Positions 21,468-31,731 of a stretch of 64,000 nt of DNA are shown here, in pieces. Under the pieces are notes generated by a model. It ran no database searches. It was not told the DNA's origin and saw only the letters and a program-made list of their open reading frames with translations. Position 1 is the stretch's first letter; every line of letters starts with the position of its first letter. This stretch comes from Plasmopara viticola (lineage: Eukaryota > Oomycota > Peronosporomycetes > Peronosporales > Peronosporaceae): positions 372,001 through 436,000 of the forward strand of contig MBPM02000011.1 in assembly GCA_001695595.3 (NCBI GenBank), written 5' to 3'. A program made the position numbers and the translations under genes.

Positions 21468-23470
21468 ATGGCAGAGAGTCGATGGCTTGCTTTAGAACAA
21501 TGGCGCGAGAAAAAAAGACGCCAGAAGCAGCAACAGCAGCAGATGCAAGGGTCTACCAAGATCGCTTACTCTGCTCGTCAAGCTCTTTTAAATCGGTAAA
21601 GTACTCTCGCATTCTATTGTGTGACAAGAAATATCCTCAAAACTTTTACACATTCGTAGAAACACACACGGAGCACCAATACGCTTGTATGTATCCCCAA
21701 AGCGCAAAGGAATGCCTTCAAGATCAAGTTTAAACGCAGCTAGCCAAACACTGCACAAGCCAGCTCCGTCAAAGCCCCTTATTGAGCTAGAAAAGGACCA
21801 GACGATGCTATACAGGACACCATCCAAACCTCGCAGCGAAAAAGGAATAGAAACACTCAAAGCAGCAGCTGACCGAAACTTGAGTATGGTTGATATGCTT
21901 GTGAGCAAGAAGAGACACAGGAGACGGAGCTATATATCCCCAAGCCTCAATGCGCCGTCTCTGGCTGGTGGAGCGCAGCGAGTGTTGACCCCTATGCGAC
22001 TTCTTAAACAGGAAAGTGATGACGGCGGCTTGGACGAAGATACAGATAGTACTACGTCTGAAATTGGGCTGGGTCCGAGGCGTGTAAGTACTCTAGCTAA
22101 ACGGAGAAAGAGCGACGAAAGTGCGGGATCTGGAACTTTGCAATTTGGAGTAGGCAAGAAAGAAAAACTTGTCTATTCCAGAGAGACTATTTCGCTCGGC
22201 AGTATAAATGCAGCACTGCGTGTGCCACATAGTGGCGTTAAGAGACAATCGAGTCATGAGCAGCCTAAATCTCAGTCAATTCATGCTCTGCACTCGAAAG
22301 AAAAAGTTGAGCAACGGTCTGCACATGCAACTTCTATAAACGATAGAAATGCTAACGTCAAGCTCCCCCAGCCGGATCGCGATTTTTTTATTCCCGAGCA
22401 TGAAACGGTAGTCTCGATGTCATTAACCAAACGGAACAGCATGACACTAATGACTCGTAAGAGCACTTCTAGTCGTTCTTCACTTGACGACACAAAAGAA
22501 GGCCAGTCTATTAGTGAGAAGTTGGCAGGGAATTATAAATGGGAACTAAATGACTTTATGGTGACCAAAAACTTGGGCCAAGGCAAGTTCGGAAACGTGT
22601 ATCTTGCTAAAGAGAGATGCTCGAACGTCACTGTTGCTCTGAAGGTAAGTAAAGTCGGTACTTGTGAAAAAAGTTGCAAGCGGTCATTAATGCTTAGAAT
22701 TTGGTGCAAAGGTTCTTTTTAAATCACCTCTTACGCGAGATGGTGGCACAATCAATTTAAAGCGCGAGATCGAAATCCAAGTGCGGCTTTGCCATCCGAA
22801 TATTCTGCGCATGTACGGCTACTTCTACGACGACTCCTGTGTATATCTGGTGCTCGAATACGCCCCTTATGGTGAACTTTACAAAGAGTTAACCAGAGAA
22901 TCGCATTTCACCGGCGATGTGGCTGCGCATTATGTGGCACAAGTTGTTGAAGCTTTAAAGTACTGTCACAGTTGCAACGTGATTCATCGGGATATCAAGG
23001 TAACCTCCGTTATTGCGACAAAACCTAACATACAGCCAATTAATTGTGTGTGTGCTCTGCAGCCTGAAAACCTTTTGTTGGGATACAACAAGTCTGTCAA
23101 GCTTGCTGATTTCGGATGGTCGGTACATGCGCCTAAGCCTTACAATCTTCGTAAGACATTCTGCGGGACTCCGGATTACTTAAGCCCTGAAATGGTGGTG
23201 GGAGAATCGCATGATTATCGAACAGATTCGTGGAGCCTCGGTGTGCTGACATATGAGCTGCTAATTGGTTCAACGCCATTTTATTGCAAAAACCAAATGG
23301 AAATGTATAAGCGGATCGAGCTAGCTGACTACCACTTTCCACTAAGCCCATCAATTTCTGACGATGCCAAAAACTTCATTGCTGGACTGCTTAAGCGTAA
23401 ACCAAGCGATCGAATGAGCCTGGAGGATGCAGCAAAACATCCTTGGATTCAAAACCGATATTTGATGTAA
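21468..23470 (+). CDS. Aurora-type mitotic serine/threonine kinase
   Basis: Four exons: 21468-21595, 21660-22644, 22712-22999, 23063-23470; product 602 aa. A long basic, Ser-rich N-terminus (about 345 residues) precedes the kinase domain: GQGKFGNVYLA glycine loop, VALK lysine (K371), [23 protein letters not shown] (catalytic D465), and the Aurora signature ADFGWSVHAP. Activation-loop T499 sits in RKTFCGT and corresponds to human Aurora-A T288. It ends HPWIQNRYLM. Aurora kinases control spindle and chromosome segregation. The second intron follows K371 directly. The third (63 nt) splits HRDIK from PENLL and has no in-frame stop, so retention would keep the frame open. Start chosen at ATG 21468, after which exon 1 joins in phase 2. 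Convergent with the gene at 23545 (74 bp apart). Confidence 0.93.
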
Positions 23471-23544
23471 CATTGATAGATTTCTTACAGCATCAGCAGT
23501 AGAGCTATGCACTCTCCATTCGCTCGTAGTTCACAGCAACTGAA

Positions 23545-25143
23545 TCACACTATACGATAATTGTCGTTTTTACTAACAACAAGCGCATCGATTTGCAGCT
23601 AAGACGTTGTAGTTTACAAAACTCAGTTAGCAAAATCACAAAAGCCTCATCGAAATGACTTACATTCGTCAAGATATCCATGATTTGAGCATCAGAAAGA
23701 GAAGGCACAGCAAAACGTAGGTCTGCTATTGAGCACCCGATAGCACCCTTCGCCTCTAAATGCCGTAGAATTATCACTGCCAAAGCCACGAGCCGATCAA
23801 AAGTGTATAAACATTTTTTTGTTTCAGCTAATTTTTTTAGCGCGACTTACCACTCCATTCATCTGTAGTCTTTGTCCCGGATGAGCATATGGCAAGCTGG
23901 AATACAATTATACCATTATGTTGTTCTTCCTCAGCGCTAAAAAATTGGCGATAATGACGCTCCGCCGCGGCCGCCGCATTCGAGGTTCCACCTTTTTCGA
24001 GGAAGAGTTGCGGGAGCAGCGCACTCAAATTTTCAGCTTCCAGGATGGATTGTAGTGTAGCATATTTGCGAATCGCTACAACAGTAGTAAACGTTTTGCC
24101 GTTGATCGAAATCCGGTCATTCACATGTATAAATGAGTAAGGAGCGTAATCCAGTCTAATGAAATAGAAAAGTATTAGAATCTCTCAAGTCAGTCTCACA
24201 CCATTAGCACACGTACCGAATCTCAAGCGACTTTAGTCCTTGCTCAATCAGCTGACTGTCCCTTTCTGAAAATGCAAGCTGATAGTCTACTGGAGGTATT
24301 ACAGCAGACTCCACACCAGGGGCACTGATACTTGTTCGTTGCCAAGATTTGATTGAAGGTGCAGCAGTATCAGGCATGCCGCCTTCAAGACCATGTAAAT
24401 TTTGTTGTGTGGCAATTCCTTTCTGCTCGGAAGAAATTATTCCTCCATCATTCTCGTCACCGGGCGGGAATGAGAGTAGTTCGAGCTGCGTCGGCCGTGA
24501 ATCATGAGGAATCGTGTAATCATATTTGTACCTTTCAAAATCACAATAAGCACAACATTAAACTGAAAACTCGGTGGTACCTACAGATACATGACCTCGA
24601 GCATCCTCAGCACCTCGACATTGTGATCAATAACTTCATAAACACTACAAGATAAAATAAAGTGTCAATAGAAATTTTATCCTCAACCAAAAGCAGACAG
24701 CTCACTGCATCGTCTTCATGAAGCGCTGTCTGGTTGTCAAGTTGGACGGTGGCCACGGCTCACCGATTGTCCCTATGCACTCTATCTACGCTTCAAATCA
24801 CCGTGAGAATCGAAATTTTTGTCACCAAGCCGTACAACAGCACTAACTAGTGCTCCTAATTTAAGCTCTCTATGACTCTCGCTCTGTGAAAGCTTCACAT
24901 CCAGCAATCCTGACCCATCATCTAAAATATCATAAAATTGCTTAGTGTTTGTATGTAAAAAAGCTCATGCTGACCCGAACCGAGCTTTAATTGCGTTTCA
25001 TTTCGCTCCACCAATACCCCCACCACTTGAACGCGGCTGAAGAGTATTTGACCAACTTGATATGTACGAGATTGCACATTTAGCACCAAATCTGAATTGT
25101 GGAGCTGTGCGATACAAAGCCGAATGGCGCACGTAGACATCAT
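23545..25143 (-). CDS. OB-fold/winged-helix protein, STN1- or RPA32-like
   Basis: Complement of eight exons: 24981-25143, 24826-24921, 24706-24772, 24585-24644, 24217-24486, 23851-24155, 23664-23776, 23545-23598; all phases agree; product about 375 aa. The N-terminal third looks like an OB fold: FSRVQVVGVLVERNETQLKL, then DDGSGLLDVKL, GALVSAVVRLG, and a closing segment HVYEVIDHNVEVLRMLEVMY. A linker rich in Ser, Pro and Glu follows. The C-terminus is winged-helix-like: IILRHLEAKGAIGCSIADLR, SDAQIMDILTNLQIDALVVS, ending NDNYRIV. This layout fits STN1 of the CST telomere complex or RPA32. Length (STN1 about 370, RPA32 about 270) and the long middle region favour STN1. The alternative donor for intron 2 and acceptor for intron 4 are the least certain points. 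Confidence 0.65.
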
Positions 25144-25375
25144 CGCGTATGAACGTCGATTGCTGTTAGTTTGAAATAAACAAATTCGGTAACATTATTC
25201 ATCAAATTTTTATCGGCAACGTACTATATACCACGTATGTCTGACACGCAACAGCAACGGTTTTTTTTATGTCGAATATATAATTGAATCAGTCAATCTT
25301 TAGGAGAGCGTTGTGCAAAGTGCCGTGTGAAGTCCAACCAAACTGATGACAAGCTCTACAATTATCAGCTTATAA

Positions 25376-25383
25376 AAAAGCTT
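25376..25383 (+). repeat. Left target-site duplication of MULE copy B
   Basis: AAAAGCTT directly precedes the left TIR; the same 8 bp follow the right TIR at 28355-28362. The size is within the 8-11 bp usual for MULEs. Confidence 0.8.
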
Positions 25384-28354
25384 GGGAAAATGATACCGGG
25401 CAGGCACTCTCCGCTAACGGGCAGGCACTGATGTTTATATTAATTGAATTGATAAGCATTTCTTCTCTGTGATTGGCTGGAGGGTTGATTCTCAGTCGTG
25501 ATATCAATTCTCATATGCTACACCAATCTCAGATGCAGCTTCTCCCAAAACTACTTTTCGACGTAAAAACCGCAACTTTCCACGCAAGTTTTTGACGTAT
25601 TCTTCCGCAGTAACATCACCATGAACACCCTGCAAACTCTTGGCCAGCGTGTCTTCAGCTCTCACGAGGACGCACGCAAAGCTATAAACACGGAGCTCGG
25701 AGATGAGGGGCTTATTGTGTCAGTCAAACACACGTACTACTACAACAACGATCCGATAACAGACGACGTCAAGAACATTGTTCTTGTATGCTCATGTCAC
25801 AAAAATCCTGCCTCCATCGGTGCTGGGAACTCAGAAGCTAGCCGTAAACGTATCAGACCAAGTAGAAGTACTGGCTGTTTGTTCCGGCTTAAAATCGACA
25901 GGAATAAGGAGCGCACTTTCTGGAAAATCGTGGTACAGCATGGAGAGCACAACCATCCACCTTTTGCGCACAAATAGGTACACCCCAAAGGCCGTCAACT
26001 GATAGAAGAGCAGCGCCAAGGTGTACTTTCTGACCTCCGCAAGCGCGTCAAACCCGCAAAAATTGTTACAGACTTGCGGGACGACAACGTCTCCATTACG
26101 GCCAGAAATATCTACAACTTGCGGCAGGCCGAACGCCTTAGATACCTTGCGGGTCGTACGCCAATAAAACCTCTACTTGACAGCCTTGCGCCTACAGCAA
26201 CATACTTTACGCAGCTGAATTACCAGCAGCAGCTGTACTATCTACTGATTGTACTACCTTGCGCCAAAGAAATCTGCGAGAGGTTCTCGGCTTGCCGGGT
26301 TTGGTTGATTGACGCGACGTACAAGACGAACAAATTTGGACTGCCTCTTCTGCATATCGTTGGTGTCACCTCCACAAACCAGACATTCATGTTCGTCTAC
26401 TGCATTATGAACGCCGAGAGGGAGGATGATAATGTCTGGTCGATGAGGCATATCAGCAATGTCTTCAAGAAATACGGCATGATCGGCAACAACAACGATG
26501 ATGTTGTATTTGTCACCGATCGCGAACTGGCGCTGACGAACACCCTTGCTGCTGTATTTACCGACTCCCATCGATTATTATTCAGATGGCACATCAACAA
26601 AAACCTCAAGGTTAAAACTCGCCGGTATTTTGTACACAACGAGGCATACGATGTATTGCCTCGTCAGCAAGTCCAACATTGACAAATACTACGCGCAGCT
26701 TGACATATGCGAGAGAAGTATCATGTCGTTGTGTTGCGTTACGTTGAAGATACCTGGCTTTATCCACAAGAAGAGATTTGTGTCTTGTTTCTTGCATGGT
26801 GTTAGGCATTACGGGCATGTCACCACCTCCCGGGTTGTGTCTGCGCATCACTCATTGAAGACTTGGCTTGAAGTCTCTACGGGCGATCTTCTTTCCGTGA
26901 AAACAGCATTGCGGCTAGCATGCCACGGCCAGCTCAACGCCATCCGCCATCAGAACAACGTTGAAAGATCAGTTGCAAATATGCGTTTTGGTCATCGATT
27001 TGCGCGGGTCATGACAATGGTCTCTGTAGCTGGATTGCGACTATGCTACAAACAGTATCGGCGGCACTTTTTGACTGACGCTGATGCTGACGCTGCTACT
27101 GATACTGATTCTGTTGTTGTTGCTGATAATGAAGCGGGCGCCGGCGGGCGCCGGCGGCCTCCTCGATACCGATATCAACGTCAACCCATTGTCAATTGAC
27201 GATGACTTTGATGCACCTGCTGATGTTAGTTTGCGAGCGTGCCAAGGCATATTTTCGGCGTCCCTTGGGTATCCTTGCAGGCATGCCCTTCGCTCATCTC
27301 GAGTACCGTTGACTTTCAACGATTTCCATCAGCATTGGTGGTTGGTACAACCACCAAAAGAGACTGCAATTCCAGCTTCTGTTTTTCCTTCGCAATACCA
27401 AGTTGCTGCTGCGATCAAGCACATGACAGTGCAGTTAAGAGATGCCTCGGATCACCGGAAACGCGTGCTTTTGCAACGCTTAGCGGCAGTACCTAGCGAT
27501 GAGATCCATGACCCTGCCAGAGTTCGCCGCCGTGGCCGACCTCATGGCGCTTTGAACCGCAACAACGACAACCGCAACAGCAACAGCACCCATCGCGATT
27601 TCTCCGCATTCAAGCACGTCGAGAACGCTTTCGTAGAGAACACAAAAGGAGGTAACTCGTGCGGGAACTGCCGGCAACAACGCCACAATTCACGCACACG
27701 TCCCAATCCAACTGTGGTATCTGCGTCACAACCTGTGGCATCGCGACGACGACGTGCACTGGCATCGGCATCCTCGGCATCGCAACCATCCTTGCAGCTC
27801 GCACCTGAACCTGCGCACCTGCTGTAACTGCACGTGCAACGCAAGAAGAAGCTGTAGAAGCAGATGCAGCGCTGCGAGCATGGACTGATTTGACGGAAGA
27901 GGAGGTGCAAATGCTGGAATATGAGCTAGGCCGATGATGCCAATGTCAATGCCGATGGTGTTTGGATGTACTAGTAGATGTTCTGTTCCAAGGTAGATCT
28001 TTCAAGTTGAAAGGTCCCCCCCCCGACTTTTTAATAAACCATCGCGTGCGCGTGTAATGTATGGCACTCCCTCGTAAACTATGCGCCTTGGATAATGGAT
28101 TTATTACGGTAGAGGGGTCGCTGACATCGACGTCAATGTCAATGTCCACGTCAAGTACGAGTGTTTTGGAAGATGTTCCGTACGCAAGAAATCATCATCA
28201 TCACATGTTTGCTACGTAAAATGTATGGGTTTCTCTCACAAATTTCATAGCTGGCATGTGGTATTTATTTCTCGCATGGGAATTCATTTCGGGGCTCCAT
28301 ATGAACATCAGTGCCTGCCCGTCAGCGAAAAGTGCCTGCCCGGTATCATTTCCC
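25384..28354 (+). mobile_element. MULE copy B, 2971 bp with TIRs and target duplication
   Basis: The TIRs are about 54 bp. The left begins GGGAAAATGATACCGGGCAG and the right, inverted, GGGAAATGATACCGGGCAGG. Each contains GGGCAGGCAC twice (separated by TTTTCGCT-like sequence). The flanks carry the 8-bp duplication AAAAGCTT. It encodes one transposase on plus from 25621. A 3' non-coding part with GATGATGATGTG-like sequence mirrors copy A at 1490-1640. Same family as copy A (reverse orientation) and as the small element at 307-919. It fills most of the space between the OB-fold gene and the CDKL kinase. Confidence 0.9.
25621..27936 (+). pseudogene. Nearly intact MULE transposase with stop and frameshifts (copy B)
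   Basis: Begins MNTLQTLGQRVFSSHEDARK. The N-terminal FAR1-like part has CSCHKNP and FRLKIDRNKERTFWK, ending HGEHNHPPFAHK. One in-frame TAG (25975-25977) interrupts it, then the same frame resumes. The MULE core (26074-26682) keeps both recognisable catalytic-Asp motifs, LIDATYKTNKFGLPLLHI and VFVTDRELALT, and FRWHINKN. Frameshifts follow near 26650, 27150 and 27820. The SWIM-like LGYPCRHAL...HWWL lies near 27270-27345. The terminal zinc knuckle near 27658-27700 has lost its conserved Gly and last Cys (CGNCRQQRHNSRTR). It ends at TGA 27934-27936. The lesions are few, so this is the younger of the two copies, but it is not functional. Confidence 0.85.
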
Positions 28355-28362
28355 AAAAGCTT
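28355..28362 (+). repeat. Right target-site duplication of MULE copy B
   Basis: AAAAGCTT directly after the right TIR, identical to 25376-25383. Confidence 0.8.
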
Positions 28363-28516
28363 GTCAAATGGATTCCATACCCAGTTTTCGTAAGGCATGG
28401 GCGTGTAACATTTTAACTGACTATTTGCAGGTGCAGTGCAAAATTTGTACTCTTAAAAACATCGCTAATTGCAGTTGCAGTGCAAAGCTTGTGCTGTTAA
28501 ACATCACTAATGAAAG

Positions 28517-30238
28517 TCATAAGTCTTTGGCATCTATCGTGCGTTCACGAAGCTTCTTAGTCGTTTTCTTAAAGTACGTGGATCGTAAATACATTGAGCT
28601 GTTGTCGACATTAGCCAGCCCACTTGTCAACCCTTCATCCGCTGAGCCGCATGGAGCAGAAGGCGTCACACTGGAGCAGGATAACTCGCTTACATTTTCG
28701 TAGGCACTTCCCAAATGGGGCAAATAACGCGGCAGAGTCTGATGGGAGAGCAGTACCTGACGTGATACTGGCCGGACCATTGCAATGCCGACTCCTGCAG
28801 GTGACCACATATTTTTTGACGTTGCACAGTCGTCTCCGATCAAGGCTTTATTCATGCTGTCTCCAAAGCTTGCAGGCTTTGGAAGATGATTGCTAAGTTT
28901 CTTGTAATGTTTGCGACGCCCGCTACTTAAATGCACGTCTCCGCATTCGTCATCTTTCGGCGCTGCACATTCATACTGTTGCCACGACGTTGCAAGTAAA
29001 ACACCTGATACGTCGTCTGACGCGTCCGTTGGCTTCTGCAAATTGGTGCTGCTTGCTAAGTGACCGCTGGTACCCTTTTCATACCTCCGTCGACGTCTGC
29101 TGCCGGACCTTCGTTTCTCTTTTGCGAACAAAAAGTTCTTCTCTTCTGCCTTAACTACACCGCGATTTATCATCAAGCGCTTGCTTCGAGCACTTTCATA
29201 CAAATCGGGTGGCCAGCGGGATGCAATGCCATCCTCCGCTACTGCAGCCTCTCCCGGTGGCTGATTTTCACCCGAAGTAAAAAGCAGCGGCTTGACTTCT
29301 GCGGATGTACTTGGTGTGGTTGCAGAGAAGAAAGAGTCCAAACAATTAGGAAGCGAAAGTCCGTCAAAATACGGGTGTCTGAGGCACTCTTCACTCGTCA
29401 ATCGATCTTCAGGACAAAGTTTAAAAACGCTTTCGAGAAAATTGGTAGCCTTTTTCGACAAGCGGCCACAAAATCGTCGATACAGAGTCTCGGGTGGCTT
29501 AAGTTCAGGAATCTTTAAGCCAGAAAAGCGAGGATTAGATGCAAGTAGTTCCATGTGATGCTTCTGCAGTGGACCAAGCATATTTTGGATCAAGTATAGC
29601 TGATCAATTTCGCTCTCTCCTGGAAACATAGGTCGGCCGTCGACAAGTTCGCCCATGATGCATCCAATCGCCCAGATATCGACAGCGGTGGAGTACTTCG
29701 TTTCCCCGAGTAGTAGTTCTGGAGAACGATACCATCGTGTAGCGACGTACTCAGTCAAATCGCCATTGCTAGGAAGCAGTCGTGCAAAGCCAAAGTCGCA
29801 TAAGCGTAAAGAATGTTCACCTTTGGACGTGTTGATGAGCAAATTTTCTGGCTTGATGTCTCGATGCACAACATTGTTCCTATGGCAGTAATGAATTGCA
29901 CAACAGAGCTGAAAAATGTATGAGCGAACAAGGTGGCTGTCAATGCCATTGGGCTTGTCTTCCAAGACTTCCAGCAAATTCTTCTCAACATACTCAAAAA
30001 CAAGGTACAGCCGACCTTTTCGACGAAAAGCTTCCTTCAATGCAACAATGTTCACGTGCTTTAGAAAGCGCAGCATCTTTACTTCACGTAGTGTTGTCTT
30101 GCGCACCATCGGATCATCATCCTCATTCTCTTTAAATTTCTTGATTGCTACCGTCTCATTTGTCTCTTTATTGTGGCACTTGAGTACAATTCCGTAAGCA
30201 CCTTCCCCAATCACACCAAGCACTTCGTACTTATTCAT
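28517..30238 (-). CDS. Cyclin-dependent-kinase-like (CDKL) protein kinase
   Basis: Single exon of 573 codons from ATG 30238. The kinase domain fills residues 4-290: [10 protein letters not shown] glycine loop (11-20), AIKKFKE lysine (K33), [12 protein letters not shown] helix, [25 protein letters not shown] (D127), CDFGFAR (148-150), and the TEY activation motif (162-164) followed by [15 protein letters not shown] plus LREVKMLR and EYVEKNLLE is the CDKL1-5 pattern rather than a true CDK. The C-terminal half (about 280 residues) is low-complexity, basic and Ser-rich with no domain. CDKL kinases act on cilia and flagella length in animals and algae. Upstream of the start is a 185-bp AT-rich spacer. 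The right end of MULE copy B is 162 bp from the stop. Confidence 0.93.
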   Translation of the reverse strand: MNKYEVLGVIGEGAYGIVLKCHNKETNETVAIKKFKENEDDDPMVRKTTLREVKMLRFLKHVNIVALKEAFRRKGRLYLVFEYVEKNLLEVLEDKPNGIDSHLVRSYIFQLCCAIHYCHRNNVVHRDIKPENLLINTSKGEHSLRLCDFGFARLLPSNGDLTEYVATRWYRSPELLLGETKYSTAVDIWAIGCIMGELVDGRPMFPGESEIDQLYLIQNMLGPLQKHHMELLASNPRFSGLKIPELKPPETLYRRFCGRLSKKATNFLESVFKLCPEDRLTSEECLRHPYFDGLSLPNCLDSFFSATTPSTSAEVKPLLFTSGENQPPGEAAVAEDGIASRWPPDLYESARSKRLMINRGVVKAEEKNFLFAKEKRRSGSRRRRRYEKGTSGHLASSTNLQKPTDASDDVSGVLLATSWQQYECAAPKDDECGDVHLSSGRRKHYKKLSNHLPKPASFGDSMNKALIGDDCATSKNMWSPAGVGIAMVRPVSRQVLLSHQTLPRYLPHLGSAYENVSELSCSSVTPSAPCGSADEGLTSGLANVDNSSMYLRSTYFKKTTKKLRERTIDAKDL

Positions 30239-30423
30239 TCTTCACGACCCCGCAAGCATTGCCCTGCTATCTAATTGTAGTATCTTTTTTATAGCCTGTT
30301 CACTCTCATTTAAATTACGACGTTATAATCCGTTTCATTACCGATTGTATCATCGAAAAACGACAAAGTACAAGATAAGAATTTATAACAAAGTATATTC
30401 TGATATTCCGTTCTCCGTCCACA

Positions 30424-31431
30424 TTACAGCAAAGCCGTTTTTTGTTTTTTTATCCTTCTTTGCGGTGAATTTACATTCTGGCCCGCTGCTGCTGTCTCTG
30501 TTTCTATCTCGGGAGTCCCCAACCGTGACATCTTCACGCTCAAGTATCTATCCACTGCCTCCTCCCACTTTCGTACATTATGGGCGCTAAAGTGCTCCCA
30601 CACGTGCTTAAACATACTAGCGTAGGCATCGTCTGGGTCTTGAGGGGGTAGAGGCCGTGGAATTGGCCGAGGTCCAGGATACTTTAGTGGATTCTCGAGT
30701 ATACCCTTACTTCGTCCTTCCTGGCGCTCCACGACCTTTGTGAGGTGAAAGATTGTCGACTTTGCTCGAATTTTGCTGTCTAATCCACCGACACTTATCT
30801 TGACGTGATGTCCATCCTCAACCTTTGCTGCAAACTGCAAATTGTACGCAGGATTTCCATTTACCGAATTTGTTTTTACTAAAAGACGAATTTGGGGCGT
30901 CGAACGAGCTGGTCTTGCTGCACTGATCTGACACTCCTCATGAACACGCCTTGTTTCTCTTGAGGAGTTTTCAATAGCCACACCAGGGCACATCGTGGAG
31001 TCCGTTTGGCTGGTTAACACGAATGACGGGATGATAATGGCACTTTGGATCCATTTGAACAAATCTTCGTCTCTAGTCGGCATATCGAAGCGGTTTGGCT
31101 GCGTTGATAAAAATTCTTGTTGAAGTAAAGTTGACAACGTGTCTCTTAGAGCTGCTTCTTTCTCAATAATGGATGTAAATCTGTCCATAGCGCCAGAAGG
31201 TGTAAAGGGATGTTGCTGCTCAAATAGTAGCCAATTGAACCCCACAAGAAGTTCTCGTGTAAATTCTTGAACACTTGCTTCTGTTACGGGACATAATGCT
31301 CGTTGTTGGACAGCGGTATCTTCGATAAGCTGTGCCATATACTCTTCAATAACGATACTAGCCGCAATAGCAGCCGTATCGTCGAACGTGCCAATAAGTT
31401 CCCCAATGTTCGCTGACTTAATACTTGCCAT
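30424..31431 (-). CDS. Hypothetical protein, 335 aa
   Basis: Open frame starting at ATG 31431 (MASIKSANIGELIGTFDDTA); the frame extends 21 nt further to a TTG, which was not used. The N-terminal 110 residues are predicted helical (AIAASIVIEEYMAQLIEDTA). A middle part has a hydrophobic stretch (IQSAIIIPSFVLTS), and residues 190-270 look like a small beta-rich region (PQIRLLVKTNSVNG, HHVKISVGGLDSKI). A proline run (KYPGPRPIPRPLPPQDPDD) precedes a helical segment and a basic tail RRIKKQK, which may be a nuclear signal. No family was recognised. Codon use and the uninterrupted length support a real gene, and it lies co-directional with its neighbours on both sides. Confidence 0.75.
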   Translation of the reverse strand: MASIKSANIGELIGTFDDTAAIAASIVIEEYMAQLIEDTAVQQRALCPVTEASVQEFTRELLVGFNWLLFEQQHPFTPSGAMDRFTSIIEKEAALRDTLSTLLQQEFLSTQPNRFDMPTRDEDLFKWIQSAIIIPSFVLTSQTDSTMCPGVAIENSSRETRRVHEECQISAARPARSTPQIRLLVKTNSVNGNPAYNLQFAAKVEDGHHVKISVGGLDSKIRAKSTIFHLTKVVERQEGRSKGILENPLKYPGPRPIPRPLPPQDPDDAYASMFKHVWEHFSAHNVRKWEEAVDRYLSVKMSRLGTPEIETETAAAGQNVNSPQRRIKKQKTALL

Positions 31432-31731
31432 ATACACTAGAAACTCGACCAAGTCCTATCGTACGTAAGAAAATAAGTACTTTGATATGTCAATACTTTT
31501 CTTGCACACGTACGTCCGGTGGCATTGTATTGTTTCGGTCTTACAATATAATGCATCACACCAAGTCAATAGATATTAGTGATTCCTTGATCTAATCAAC
31601 CACTGGCATACTACAAGAAGACTCGACTAAATTAGAAGCATACCGATTTCGAATGCCATGTTCTCTAGTCCCCTGCAGATTTCACCCTGTATTGCATTAC
31701 TATTAAACTGTTGTGACATAATGTGGAGTCG

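Noticed and set aside
24353..24655. 100-codon plus-strand frame
   Set aside because: It lies antisense across exons 4-5 of the OB-fold gene, whose minus-strand exons join in phase.
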